Positions 31,895 through 40,827 of a DNA stretch of 64,000 nt are shown in pieces. Position numbers and translations under genes: made by a program. The DNA is taken from assembly GCF_044465595.1 (NCBI RefSeq), contig NZ_JBITLV010000003.1, forward strand, positions 558,001-622,000, in the 5' to 3' direction. Numbering within the stretch: the stretch's first letter is position 1; each line of letters begins with the position of its first letter. The notes under the pieces were generated by a model that had not been told where the DNA came from, did no database searches, and saw only the letters and a list, made by a program, of their open reading frames with translations. This DNA is from Spongisporangium articulatum (GTDB lineage Bacteria > Actinomycetota > Actinomycetes > Actinomycetales > Kineosporiaceae).

Positions 31895-33184
31895 CTAGGA
31901 GAGCAGGGCCACCGGGTCCTTGGCGAAGCGGGTCAGGGCCTCCTCGACGCCCTCGCGCGGCGTGAACGGCGAGCAGAACACCGCCGTCACCGTCACGTAG
32001 GGGCCGTGCTCGACGATCTGGAACGACAGGCTGCCCACGTTCGGCGGCATCGCCGCGGCCACGATCTGCGCCGTCCCGTCGGGCCGCCCGACGACCGAGG
32101 TCGGCAGCATGCCCTCGACCCGCATGTGCGAGAACGAGACGTCGCGCCGGTTCGCGGGTTGCCGCATCCGGGGCAGGTCGTGGTTGCGCGACAGGGCGGC
32201 CTTCGCCGTTCCCCGGGCGAGCTGCACCAGCGGTAACCCGGAAGCGTTGGCCGCCTTCATCGCCGTGTTGATGGCCACCGGGTCGAGCGACGAGGTGGGC
32301 TTCAGGTACGGCACGGAGATGAAGTTCCCGCCGACGGGCGCCGGGTGCAGCGTGTGCCGCAGGTCGTAGACGACGAACATGCCGTCCTCGGCGGGGATCA
32401 CCCCCGCGTCGGCCAGCCCGCGCCGGATGGCCGCCAGCTGGACCGAGGCCGCGGACGCGCCCGCCCCGTGCTGCTTGCGCCAGGCCTTCAGCGCGGCCCC
32501 GCCCTCGGGGTCCAGCTGCCGGATGACGACCTGCACCGTGTTCTCGGCGGCCCGATCGCCGGTACCCGCGGCCGGGTTCCAGGCCACGTCGTCCGGGCCG
32601 GTGGCCTCGGCGGGCGGTGCGAACCGCTCCAGGTCCAGGTCGCGGCGCACCAGCCCGGGCGCCTTGAGCGCCCCCGAGGCCAGGTAGCGGCTGCGCATGG
32701 CCCGCTCGACCGGGTGCGTGAGGCCCGGGATCGGGAACGGCAGCGCCGAACCCGGCTCGGGGCCGGTCCCGAGCCGGCGCAGGTGCGTGGCGGCCGACAG
32801 CCCGTCCCCGAAGACGTGCGGGAACTTGTGCCCCACGAGGTCGTCGAACGCGAAGACCTCCGCGACCGGCGTCCCCTCGTCGGCGGTCATGACGGCCGAC
32901 ATGGCCGCCTCCAGCGGCGTGCCGGGCCCGGAACCGGCGTCGAGCACCCGCACCTCGGGCAGGACACTCGCGGCCGTGGGCCCGTCGGCCGCCTGCCGGT
33001 AGCGGTCGGCGGCCGCGCCCGGGCGGCGGAAGTAGGCCAGCCCCGGGTCCTGCTCGGCCAGGGCCCGCACCCGCGCGCGCAACCCGTCCAGGTCGAGCGG
33101 CTCGGCCAGGGAGATCAGCTGCACGCTGTTCACCCCGAGCCACAACCGGTCCCTGGCGTCGTACCGTCCGTCCTGGAATGGCAT
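31895..33184 (-). CDS. Condensation-domain/WS-DGAT-like acyltransferase
   Basis: 429 aa from the ATG at 33184. It has the CoA-dependent acyltransferase motif HxxxDG as HVFGDGLSA (His123, Asp127), and the second-half features of the wax-ester synthase/PapA-like fold: FISVPYLKPTS, VNAFxx-like region DPVAINTAMKAAN, SFSHMRVEGMLPTSVVG and FQIVEHGPYVTVTAVFCSP near the end. It is cytoplasmic. It begins 5 bp after the BY-kinase gene and is the last gene of the seven-gene polysaccharide operon. It may acylate the lipid-linked repeat unit; the substrate is inferred from context. Confidence 0.75.
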   Translation of the reverse strand: MPFQDGRYDARDRLWLGVNSVQLISLAEPLDLDGLRARVRALAEQDPGLAYFRRPGAAADRYRQAADGPTAASVLPEVRVLDAGSGPGTPLEAAMSAVMTADEGTPVAEVFAFDDLVGHKFPHVFGDGLSAATHLRRLGTGPEPGSALPFPIPGLTHPVERAMRSRYLASGALKAPGLVRRDLDLERFAPPAEATGPDDVAWNPAAGTGDRAAENTVQVVIRQLDPEGGAALKAWRKQHGAGASAASVQLAAIRRGLADAGVIPAEDGMFVVYDLRHTLHPAPVGGNFISVPYLKPTSSLDPVAINTAMKAANASGLPLVQLARGTAKAALSRNHDLPRMRQPANRRDVSFSHMRVEGMLPTSVVGRPDGTAQIVAAAMPPNVGSLSFQIVEHGPYVTVTAVFCSPFTPREGVEEALTRFAKDPVALLS

Positions 33185-33189
33185 CGCTG

Positions 33190-34626
33190 CTACCTGGTCT
33201 CCTCGTCCTCCGGCAGATCGACGCTGGCCGGAAGGTCCCCGAGCGGCGGGTAAGCCCCGTCGTCCCCGTCGAGAGTCACTGTCCTGTAACCCACCTGACG
33301 CTTCGTAGGGGGCGCGAAGGTGAGCACGGTGCCGAGCACCCGTGCGTTCACCGTCTCCAACGCCCGGACCGCCCGGCGCAGCTCGTCGCGCTTCGTGCGG
33401 CGGTGCTGCACCACCACGAGCGCGCCGTCGGCGATGGCCGCGAGCGCCGCGGCGTCGGAGACGGCCAGCAGTGGCGGTGCGTCGATCAGTACGTAGTCGT
33501 AGTAGTCGCCGAGGCGGCGCAGCAGCTTCTCGATCTGGGTGCTGGCCAGCAGCTCCGACGGGTTGGGCGGCAGCGGGCCGACCGGCAGCACGGCGAGGTT
33601 GTCGGTGCGGTAGCGGATCAGCACGTCGCGCAGCCCGTACCGGCCGACCAGCAGGCTGCTCAGCCCGGCCGCCTTGTTCAGCCCGAGGTACTCGCTGACC
33701 TTCGGCTCGCGCATGTCGCCGTCGACCAGGACGACCTTCGCGCCACCCAGCGCCAGGGTGAGGGCCAGGTTGGTGACGGTCGTGCTCTTGCCCTCGCCCG
33801 GCAGGGCGGAGGTGACGACGATGACGCCGGGCGGGTTGTCGACGCTGGCGAACTGCAGGTTGGTGCGCAGGGCCCGGTAGGCCTCCGCGCGCCCCGAGTC
33901 GTTCACCCCGGTGATCACCGGGTCCCGCCGGGCCGAGCGGTCGAAGGGGACGATGCCCAGGGGCACCGACCCCGTCACCCCGCGGACGTCGTCCACGCCC
34001 TGCAGCACGGTGTTGACCTGGTCGCGCACGACGGCGCCGACCAGCCCGAGCCCCAGCCCGACGAACAGGCCGAGCCCGAGGTTCAGCGGGATGTTCGGGC
34101 TGTCGGGCTTGGCCGGGACCTCGGCGGCCTTGGTGATCGAGACCTTGATCGGCGAGCCGGGCGTCTGGTTGCCGGCCGTGCGCTCCGTCGCATCCTCGAT
34201 GCCGGCCACGTACCGGGCGAAGATCGGGGCGAAGGCGTTGCCGATCTCGGCGGCCTCCTCCGGGTCCGAGTCCGTCACCGTGACGACCAGGTTGACCGTG
34301 GTCTGGCTCGAGGCGGCGCTGATCTTCTTGGCCAGCTCGTCGGTGGTCAGGTCCAGGTGCAGCTGGTCGATGACGGCCTTCAGCACCGGCGGGGCGTCGA
34401 CGAGTTCGGCGTACGAGGCGACCCGCTGCTGGGCGAACTGGGCGCCGGCCTGCAGGTCCTGCGGCGACTGGCTGCGGGCGGCGACGAAGAGCCGCACCTC
34501 GGTCGAGTACGAGGGCGTGACCAGCAGCGAGTACGCCGCCACCCCGGCCTCGCACAGCACGAGCATCAGCACGATGAGCGGCCACTGACGCGTGAACGTC
34601 CGCCAGTAGCTCCCGCCGGCGCCCAT
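33190..34626 (-). CDS. Polysaccharide co-polymerase fused to BY-kinase (Wzc/CpsCD type), no tyrosine cluster
   Basis: 478 aa. Transmembrane helix 1 at about 16-36, an extracytoplasmic Wzz-type domain (YSTEVRLFVAARS, FAQQRVASYAELVDAPPVL), helix 2 at about 181-200, then a kinase: Walker A SALPGEGKSTT (273-283), Walker A' VVLVDGDMREP (298-308) and Walker B YDYVLIDAPPLL (376-387). It should set chain length and control polymerisation by tyrosine phosphorylation. The C-terminus has only two scattered Tyr residues, not the usual cluster. The ATG overlaps the polymerase stop by one base (TGATG). It is paralogous to the protein at 61091. Confidence 0.92.
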   Translation of the reverse strand: MGAGGSYWRTFTRQWPLIVLMLVLCEAGVAAYSLLVTPSYSTEVRLFVAARSQSPQDLQAGAQFAQQRVASYAELVDAPPVLKAVIDQLHLDLTTDELAKKISAASSQTTVNLVVTVTDSDPEEAAEIGNAFAPIFARYVAGIEDATERTAGNQTPGSPIKVSITKAAEVPAKPDSPNIPLNLGLGLFVGLGLGLVGAVVRDQVNTVLQGVDDVRGVTGSVPLGIVPFDRSARRDPVITGVNDSGRAEAYRALRTNLQFASVDNPPGVIVVTSALPGEGKSTTVTNLALTLALGGAKVVLVDGDMREPKVSEYLGLNKAAGLSSLLVGRYGLRDVLIRYRTDNLAVLPVGPLPPNPSELLASTQIEKLLRRLGDYYDYVLIDAPPLLAVSDAAALAAIADGALVVVQHRRTKRDELRRAVRALETVNARVLGTVLTFAPPTKRQVGYRTVTLDGDDGAYPPLGDLPASVDLPEDEETR

Positions 34627-35981
34627 CAGGTCCTCCTCGAATCGTCGATCAAGCCTACGGCGCGCTCACGGTGCAGCGCCCACCAGTGGCCGAAACCGAA
34701 CCCGAGCAGCGCCATCGCTCCGGGGTACTCCCACACCTCGAGCAGGATCGAGGCGGCCCCGACGCTGACCAGGACGGCGGCCATGGCCCGCGCGGGCCCC
34801 TGCGGCACCCGCCCGGTCACCACGGCGATCAGCAGCGCGATGAAGGCCAGGTAGACCACCAGCAGCACGAGCGCGCCGAACTGGAAGGCCAGGGACAGCC
34901 AGTAGTTGTCCACGAAGACCTTGTCGGCCGACGAGAACTGCGAGAACGACGCCGCCCCGACCGACCCTAGACCGTGCCCGAACAGGTTGAGCCGGGAGCC
35001 GAACAGGTCCTGCCAGACGCCGAACCGCTGGAACAGGCTGGTCGTCGACCCGGCACCGACCAGCGCCACCCCGATCGGCAGCACGGGCAGCAGCACGGCC
35101 GCGCCGACCCGGGAGGCCCGGCCGATGCGGCTGGCCGGGTCGGACATCACCGCGCACATCAGCGCCGACACGGCCACCAGCACGAGGCTGGTGCGGCTGG
35201 TCGACAGCAGCAGGCAGGCGGCCGCGCCGGGCAGGCCGACGAGGTACACCCAGCGCGACAGCCGCTCCTCGGCGAGCACCGCCGACAGCATCACCAGCAC
35301 GACGAACGCGGCGGAGAACAGGCCCAGGTGGAAGCTGTTGCGCATCAGGCCGGGAGCCCGCAGCACGTGGTTGCCGATCTCGGTGACCTGGTCGCCGTAC
35401 GTGATGCCGGCCGCCAGCAGCCCCTCGACGCCCACCGCCCGCTCGTACAGCGACGCCACCCCGTTGGCCGCCATGATCACCGCCGCCGCGCTCATCATGA
35501 ACCGGAAGGCGTTGCGGGACAACGAGAGCCCGATGGCCACGGCGAGCACGGGGAAGGTCGTGATGCGCAGCCCGGTGAAGGCCTGGCCGAAGCTCTCCTG
35601 GATCGTGCCCTCGATCAGCCACGGGGCGAGCACCAGCAGCGAGGTCAGGTAGACCCGCAAGGAGATCAGGTCCCGCTGGGTCACGCTCAGCACCGCCAGC
35701 GCCAGCACGCAGGCGCCGAACTCGGCCAGGGTCGGGACGGTGTACGTCCCGGTGACGAGGCGGGCCAGCAGCATCGTGCCCTCGGCGACCACCACGACCA
35801 CGGGCGCCAGGGCGGTGTAGCGCATGACCAGCAGCCCCACCGTCACGCCGACGAGCGCCAGCGGCTGCCACCCGAGGAGCACCCCACCGCCGACGGCGAC
35901 GAGGGCGCCGCCGCCGTACCAGCCGGCGCTGGAGGTGACGCCGCGCAGCGCCCCCGGCCGGGTGGCCACCAGCGCGCTCAC
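34626..35981 (-). CDS. O-antigen/exopolysaccharide polymerase (Wzy-like)
   Basis: 451 aa from the GTG at 35981, which overlaps the stop of the GT4 gene (GTGA). It has about eleven or twelve hydrophobic segments and a large external loop between about residues 300 and 360 (TTSLFQRFGVWQDLFGSRLN and LFGHGLGSVGAASFSQFSSA), the Wzy_C/O-antigen ligase region. Short motifs such as STSRTSLVLV and RxSF-like LMRNSFHLGLFSAA fit this family. It should join lipid-linked repeat units on the outer face of the membrane. Its neighbours are the co-polymerase, a GT and the flippase. Confidence 0.85.
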   Translation of the reverse strand: MSALVATRPGALRGVTSSAGWYGGGALVAVGGGVLLGWQPLALVGVTVGLLVMRYTALAPVVVVVAEGTMLLARLVTGTYTVPTLAEFGACVLALAVLSVTQRDLISLRVYLTSLLVLAPWLIEGTIQESFGQAFTGLRITTFPVLAVAIGLSLSRNAFRFMMSAAAVIMAANGVASLYERAVGVEGLLAAGITYGDQVTEIGNHVLRAPGLMRNSFHLGLFSAAFVVLVMLSAVLAEERLSRWVYLVGLPGAAACLLLSTSRTSLVLVAVSALMCAVMSDPASRIGRASRVGAAVLLPVLPIGVALVGAGSTTSLFQRFGVWQDLFGSRLNLFGHGLGSVGAASFSQFSSADKVFVDNYWLSLAFQFGALVLLVVYLAFIALLIAVVTGRVPQGPARAMAAVLVSVGAASILLEVWEYPGAMALLGFGFGHWWALHRERAVGLIDDSRRT

Positions 35982-37159
35982 CGGGCCGGCCCGCCCGCGC
36001 CGGACGGACCGAGGGCGACCTGCTGGAGCAGGTCGATCATGGTCTTGACGTGCACGTCCCAGAGCATGCCCTGCCCGTCGGCCCGCGCGCTGTCCGCCGC
36101 GGCGGTGTACGCCTCGCGGCCCATCCGCAGGATGCCCTCGAGCTCCCAGGTCAGCCGGGCGGGGGTGTCGAAGACGACGACGCTGCCGGGCGAGGCCATC
36201 GGCGGGTTGGCGACCGCCGAGGTCAGGATCGGGCGGCCGGCGGCCAGCGCCTCCACGCACGAGATGGAGAAGTTCTCGTGCCAGGTGCTCGGGAACAGCA
36301 GCCAGCCGGCCCGGGCCAGGGCGGCCCGGGCGCCGTCGGCGTCGAGGAACCCGAGGTACTCGATGGTGTCGTCGGCCGCGGCGGCCGCGCGGACGTCGTC
36401 CCGCAGCGGCCCGTCCCCCGCGATCAGCAGCCGCGCCCCCGGGCGGCGGCGCGCCGCCTGCCAGGCCTCGAGCGCGTCGGGCACGCCCTTGTGCGCGGAC
36501 AGGTGGCCGAGCAGCAGGAACGTGTGCGGGTCGCCGGGGCCGAGCTCGCGCAGGCGGTTGGTCGCGGGCACCGACAGCGGGACGACGGACGCGGGCTCGC
36601 GCCGCACGGCGCCGGTCACCGTCGCGGCCAGTTCCCGGGTGCGGCTCGACGGCCAGTGCAGGTGCACCCCGGCGAACTGCGGGACGACTACGGCCGCACG
36701 GGCTTTCAGCGCGGCGGTCTTGGCCGGCGACCACGTGCCGCTGTCCAGCGTGGTGGTGGGGTCGACCAGGGCGAAGTCGTGCACGGTGTGCACGACCGGG
36801 CGCTGCTTGGCGATCGCGCGTACGGCACCGGCCCCGATGTGGTGCCAGTTGTGCAGGTGGACGACGTCAGCCGGCTTCTGCAGGACGCCCGCGGCCGGTC
36901 CGGGGCGCACGGGCGAGGCGTCGGCCAGGTGCCGGAAGACCTTGCCGGCGGGCGAGGGGTGGGCCCACAGCGCGTGCGGTCCGGGCGTCGGGAGCAGGTG
37001 CACCGGGGCTCCCGCGGGCCACGTGCCCTCCGGCGGGGGCGTGGTGGTGAACAGGGAGACCTGGTGCCCGGCCTCGACGTACCCGGCGGCCAGCGCGGTC
37101 AGGTACCGCTCGGCGCCGCCGAACTGGTCGAACCGGCTGTGGACCAGCGCGATCCTCAT
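35978..37159 (-). CDS. GT4 family glycosyltransferase
   Basis: 393 aa, GT-B. The N-terminal domain shows HSRFDQFGGAERYLTALA (the glycine loop typical of GT4). The donor domain has LLGHLSAHKGVPDALEAW and EX7E as ENFSISCVE, followed by ALAAGRPILTS. It is a retaining sugar transferase for the polysaccharide repeat unit; the sugar is not predictable. The ATG overlaps the flippase stop (ATGA) and its own stop overlaps the polymerase GTG, so it is tightly coupled in the operon. Confidence 0.9.
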   Translation of the reverse strand: MRIALVHSRFDQFGGAERYLTALAAGYVEAGHQVSLFTTTPPPEGTWPAGAPVHLLPTPGPHALWAHPSPAGKVFRHLADASPVRPGPAAGVLQKPADVVHLHNWHHIGAGAVRAIAKQRPVVHTVHDFALVDPTTTLDSGTWSPAKTAALKARAAVVVPQFAGVHLHWPSSRTRELAATVTGAVRREPASVVPLSVPATNRLRELGPGDPHTFLLLGHLSAHKGVPDALEAWQAARRRPGARLLIAGDGPLRDDVRAAAAADDTIEYLGFLDADGARAALARAGWLLFPSTWHENFSISCVEALAAGRPILTSAVANPPMASPGSVVVFDTPARLTWELEGILRMGREAYTAAADSARADGQGMLWDVHVKTMIDLLQQVALGPSGAGGPAR

Positions 37160-38568
37160 CGTCTTCCCTGCTCGTGATCATGCAGAAACCTCGAATCTCC
37201 CGCAGCGCGCGCAGCCGGGTCGTCCCCGGGATTCGAGGTTTCTGCATGATCACGGGCGGGGTGGGCGGGGTGGGCGGGGTGGGCGGGGTGGGCGGGGTGG
37301 GCGGGGTGGGCGGGGTGGGCGGGGAGGTCGCGGCGCAGGGTGTAGATGCTCGGGACCAGGACGACGAGCACGACCGTGAGCGTCTGCACCCAGGCCAGGC
37401 CGGCGGACGTCGGGGAGGGCAGCAGCACGGACACCACGACGGCGACCACGAGCTGGGCGATCACGACCCAGCCGCGGCGCAGCACGTGCGGGCCGGTCAG
37501 CATGGCCACGTTGAGCGGCAGGTCGATGCAGAACACGAACAGCAGCACGGCCAGCGACAGGTAGGTGCTCCAGTGCGCCGGGGTGTCGGGCGCGACGAGC
37601 TTCGCGGCGAACGGGCCGACCACGGCGAACCCGGCGCCGATCACGCCGCCCACCACCGCGCCGTAGCGGACGGCGCCGCGCACGTGGTCGAAGGTCAGCT
37701 CGCCGCGCGCGTTCGCGTGGCTGAAGTCCGACCACAGGGCCTGCCCGGCGACGAAGGCCACGCTGGTCGCGGGGATCAGGAAGACCAGGGCGACCCCGAA
37801 CTCGGCCACCGCCGCGTCGGTCCCGCGGTGGGCCAACACCAGCCGCGGCACCTGGACGATGGCGATCGCGGCCGCCGAGCTGGCGAAGTTCGGCCAGGCC
37901 GGGTAGCCGGCCGCACCGAGCACCCGGCGCAACGACCCGAGACTCACCGGGCGGGCCTGCACCGCGACCAGCCCGGCCACGGTCAGCACCACGTTCACGG
38001 CCAGGTTCCCGAACAGCAGGCCCACCGCGAGCACCGGCACCGACGAGTCGGCGGCCAGCAGCAGCCAGACGACGACGGCGGTGACGACGGCGGGCACCGC
38101 CTGCACCAGGATCACGAAGGTGGCCCGGTCGAGCCCGATGTAGATCCGCGCCCCGAGCGACGCCGGGACGCCGAGCGCCGCGCAGATCAGCGCCGCCGCC
38201 CCGGCCGCGCCGAGGTCGGGGAAGCCCAGCCAGCCGCCCGGCCCCGCCTCTCCGCCGAGCAGGGCTCCGGCCAGCACCACGGCCGAGACCAGCACGGCGA
38301 CCAGCCCGTACACCGTGGCGATGGCGCCGATCGTGCGCCCGGCCCGGTGCGGTTCGTCGCGGTGGGCGCCGACGGCCGAGCTGGCCACACCGCCGTAGCC
38401 GAGCTCGCCGAACGTGAACAGCAGCGGCAGGCCGGTGACCACGGTCAGGAACGCGAACTCGGTGACCGGTCGGCCGGTGGCGATCCAGCGGGTGACCAGC
38501 AGCGACCCGAGGCCCGCGACGGGCATCGCGGCGAGCCGGGCGACCAGCGCCCGGTTCTGCTTGTTCAT
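37156..38568 (-). CDS. Wzx-like polysaccharide flippase with repeat-derived C-terminal tail
   Basis: 470 aa from the ATG at 38568 (overlapping the GT4 stop). Residues 1-410 form a MATE/MOP-fold transporter with about twelve helices (LVTRWIATGRPVTEFAFL, GRTIGAIATVYGLVAVLVS and others), which should flip the lipid-linked repeat unit outward. From residue 415 the protein is unusual: (HPA)n encoded by eight 9-bp repeats, then residues 439-466 encoded by a 25-bp-armed palindrome (for example RDHAETSNPG and DSRFLHDHE). The stop still overlaps the next ATG. The tail is therefore a late addition by insertion and repeat growth; the transporter part looks intact. Confidence 0.88.
   Translation of the reverse strand: MNKQNRALVARLAAMPVAGLGSLLVTRWIATGRPVTEFAFLTVVTGLPLLFTFGELGYGGVASSAVGAHRDEPHRAGRTIGAIATVYGLVAVLVSAVVLAGALLGGEAGPGGWLGFPDLGAAGAAALICAALGVPASLGARIYIGLDRATFVILVQAVPAVVTAVVVWLLLAADSSVPVLAVGLLFGNLAVNVVLTVAGLVAVQARPVSLGSLRRVLGAAGYPAWPNFASSAAAIAIVQVPRLVLAHRGTDAAVAEFGVALVFLIPATSVAFVAGQALWSDFSHANARGELTFDHVRGAVRYGAVVGGVIGAGFAVVGPFAAKLVAPDTPAHWSTYLSLAVLLFVFCIDLPLNVAMLTGPHVLRRGWVVIAQLVVAVVVSVLLPSPTSAGLAWVQTLTVVLVVLVPSIYTLRRDLPAHPAHPAHPAHPAHPAHPAHPARDHAETSNPGDDPAARAAGDSRFLHDHEQGRR
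37173..37254. repeat. Palindrome, TGATCATG family, copy b (25-bp perfect arms, inside a CDS)
   Basis: The arms 37173-37197 and 37230-37254 are perfect reverse complements over 25 bp and start with CGTGATCATGCAGAAACC at the outer ends. The outer 10 bases match those of copy a (5929-6016). Here the element is translated as part of the flippase C-terminus. Confidence 0.92.
37255..37326. repeat. 9-bp tandem repeat coding for (HPA)n
   Basis: GGCGGGGTG occurs seven times head to tail from 37255 to 37317, then once as GGCGGGGAG. On the minus strand this reads His-Pro-Ala repeats in the flippase. Being a multiple of three, copy-number change would alter tail length without a frameshift. Confidence 0.95.
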
Positions 38569-39620
38569 CGGGCCCGCCCCCTGCGCACGACCGTCATGAT
38601 CTCGCGCGCACTGTCGGCCCAGGAGAACCGGGCCGCGTTGCGCAGCCCGGCGGCGACGCGCACGAGCCGCGCCTCGTCGTCCTCGCTCACCACGGCCTTG
38701 ACCAGCTGGGCCGCCGCGGCCGGGTCGTCGGGGTCGAACAGGTCGGCGGAGCCGGCCAGCACCTCGGGGATCGAGGCGGCGCTCGACGCCACCACGGGGC
38801 ACCCCTCGAGCTGCGCCTCGATCGCCGGGATGCCGAAACCCTCGTAGTACGAGGGGAAAACGAACACGGTGGCGTTGCGGTACAGCCAGACGATCTCGGC
38901 GTCGGTGAGCCGGCCGACCAGGTGCGCATTGGCGGGCAGCCCCAGGTCGCCGGGGTCGGAGAAGACCCGGTCGCCGCCCAGCTTCCCGACGATCACCAGG
39001 TCGGTGCCGGCCTCGGCCACGGCCTTCGCCACGGGCACCACGTTCTTGTGCCGGGCCAGGGTGCCGAGCATCAGCGCGTACCGGGTGACGGCCGCGGGCA
39101 GGTTCGCCGGCCGCTCCCCCGCGCCGTACGCCTGCAGGTGGTCGACGGCGCACGGCACGACGTGGAACCGGCGGGCCGGGATGCCGAACACGTCACCGAG
39201 TTCGGTGGCGCTGAACCGGGACACGGTGACCAGGTGCCGGGCGGTGCGGGTCAGCACGCCGTACATCAGCCGGTACCAGGCGACGAACCCCTTGCTGAAC
39301 GTCCCGGGCCAGCGGAACGGGGTGGCGTCGTGCATCACGACGAGCTGCTTGCGCTTCAGCACGGGGGCCGGGCCGCCCAGGCTGAGCAGCATCCGGCCGG
39401 CCGTCACGAGCGGGAGGGTCACCTGCTCGAAGGCCATCCCGCGCAGGGGCAGGGTGCGGCAGCGGGCCGGGTCGACGCCGGCGGGCACCGGGGTGCCCGA
39501 GGGCAGCAGCAGGACGACGTCGCGCTCGGTCTCGAGCAGCCGCCGGGTGATCTCCAGGGCGTAGCGCTGGGTCCCGGTGATCGGGTGCTCGAGGAAGCGG
39601 CCGTTGACGTAGACCGTCAT
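38565..39620 (-). CDS. GT4 family glycosyltransferase
   Basis: 351 aa from the ATG at 39620, chosen for GAGAGG seven bases upstream; a longer frame starts 30 bases earlier, inside the preceding gene. It begins MTVYVNGRFLEHPITGTQRY, the NGRFL...GTQRYA start of a well-known actinobacterial GT4 group. The donor domain has LMLGTLARHKN and EX7E as EGFGIPAIE with AQLEGCPVVAS. It adds a sugar to the repeat unit. It lies 10 bp after the first GT of the operon and overlaps the flippase start. Confidence 0.9.
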   Translation of the reverse strand: MTVYVNGRFLEHPITGTQRYALEITRRLLETERDVVLLLPSGTPVPAGVDPARCRTLPLRGMAFEQVTLPLVTAGRMLLSLGGPAPVLKRKQLVVMHDATPFRWPGTFSKGFVAWYRLMYGVLTRTARHLVTVSRFSATELGDVFGIPARRFHVVPCAVDHLQAYGAGERPANLPAAVTRYALMLGTLARHKNVVPVAKAVAEAGTDLVIVGKLGGDRVFSDPGDLGLPANAHLVGRLTDAEIVWLYRNATVFVFPSYYEGFGIPAIEAQLEGCPVVASSAASIPEVLAGSADLFDPDDPAAAAQLVKAVVSEDDEARLVRVAAGLRNAARFSWADSAREIMTVVRRGRAR

Positions 39621-39630
39621 CGTCGACCTC

Positions 39631-40827
39631 TCATGCGGACCGCCGGGCACGCTCCGGGGCTCCGACCCGTGACCGGATGTCGGCGTACACCCCGGCCAGC
39701 GCCTGCCGCTGGGCCTCGCGGGTGTGGGTGGCCAGCAGGGCCTCGGTGTGCCGGGCCGCCTCCCGGACGCCCGCGCCCTCGAGCCCGTCCTGCAGCAGCC
39801 GGACCAGCTCCTGCGGGGTGCGCCACAGCGGGGCCAGGCCGAGGGAGCGCAGCGCCGGGGTGGTGCGGCCGAGCACCGGGACGCCGAGCGCCGCCGACTC
39901 CAGCACGCTCAGCGGGGCCCCCTCCCAGGCGGCCGTGTGCACGTACAGGTCGGCGCGGGCCAGCTGGGAGAGCGCCGCCGAACGCGACACCCATCCGGTG
40001 TACCCGACGCCGTGCTTGCGGAAGAGCTCCTCGTAGTGCCGGTTCTCGTCGTCGGCGCCGCCGATCCACAGCCAGTCCAGGTCGAGCCCGGCCTCCCGGG
40101 ACGCGACGGCGGCGTCCACGAACAGCGCCGGATCCTTCTGCGGGCAGAGCCGGCCCATGCTGACGACCAGCGGGCGGCGAGCTTCCCCGCCGCCGGTGCG
40201 GGGCGTCGTCCGGGCCTGCTCGCGCAGCGTCGCCGGGACGGCGGCGACGTTGGGCACGTAGGTGGGACGGGCCCGCGGCAGGCGGGCCGCGGCGCGTGCC
40301 TCGTCGGGGCTGCAGGCGGCCACGGTCGGCGTACGCAGCGTGAGGGCGGCCTCGGCCAGCCAGAACGCCGACCGGGTCAGGGGCCCCACGTCGCGGCGGA
40401 AGAACGAGTAGCAGTGCGGGGTGTAGACGACCCGGCGCAGGGTGCCGCCACGCAGCCCGGCCCGCACGTAGAACCCGGCGAACGACGAGTGCGCGTGGAT
40501 CACGTCAGGGCGCAGCCCGGCCACGACGTCGCGGATGACCCCGACGGCTCCGCGGAACGACTGCGGCATCCGGGCCAGGACCTGGACGGGGAACGACTGG
40601 GTGATCTGGAAGCTGTTCTCGGTGTCGCAGAGCACCACGTGCCGGGCGTCGGGCAGGGCGGCGGCGTAGTCGGCGATGGCGGTGGCGGTGCCGCTGGCCA
40701 GGCTGCGGACCACGTGCAGGACGGTGAACGTGGAGGCCCGGCCGGCCGGGGTGTCGACGACGTCCAGGGGGGTTTCGACCAGGGGGTCGGAGGGTACGAC
40801 GGTGGGTTCGATGCCGAATTCGCTCAT
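39631..40827 (-). CDS. GT4 family glycosyltransferase, first gene of the polysaccharide operon
   Basis: 398 aa from the ATG at 40827, with GGGAGCGCCGGA just upstream; the longer frame above it lies in the intergenic region. It has VLHVVRSLASGTATAIADYA, DVIHAHSSFAGFYVR, VVSMGRLCPQKDP and EX7E as EGAPLSVLE with SAALGVPVLG. This resembles EpsD/EpsF-type transferases. As the promoter-proximal gene it may add the first or second sugar. No polyprenyl-phosphate sugar-1-phosphate transferase (WbaP/WecA type) is in this operon, so the initiating enzyme must be encoded elsewhere. Confidence 0.88.
   Translation of the reverse strand: MSEFGIEPTVVPSDPLVETPLDVVDTPAGRASTFTVLHVVRSLASGTATAIADYAAALPDARHVVLCDTENSFQITQSFPVQVLARMPQSFRGAVGVIRDVVAGLRPDVIHAHSSFAGFYVRAGLRGGTLRRVVYTPHCYSFFRRDVGPLTRSAFWLAEAALTLRTPTVAACSPDEARAAARLPRARPTYVPNVAAVPATLREQARTTPRTGGGEARRPLVVSMGRLCPQKDPALFVDAAVASREAGLDLDWLWIGGADDENRHYEELFRKHGVGYTGWVSRSAALSQLARADLYVHTAAWEGAPLSVLESAALGVPVLGRTTPALRSLGLAPLWRTPQELVRLLQDGLEGAGVREAARHTEALLATHTREAQRQALAGVYADIRSRVGAPERARRSA

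Noticed and set aside
37174..38847. Long plus-strand frame opposite the flippase with a poly-Gly/Val start
   Set aside because: The antisense of (HPA)n and of membrane helices gives His/Arg/Gly-rich nonsense without motifs.
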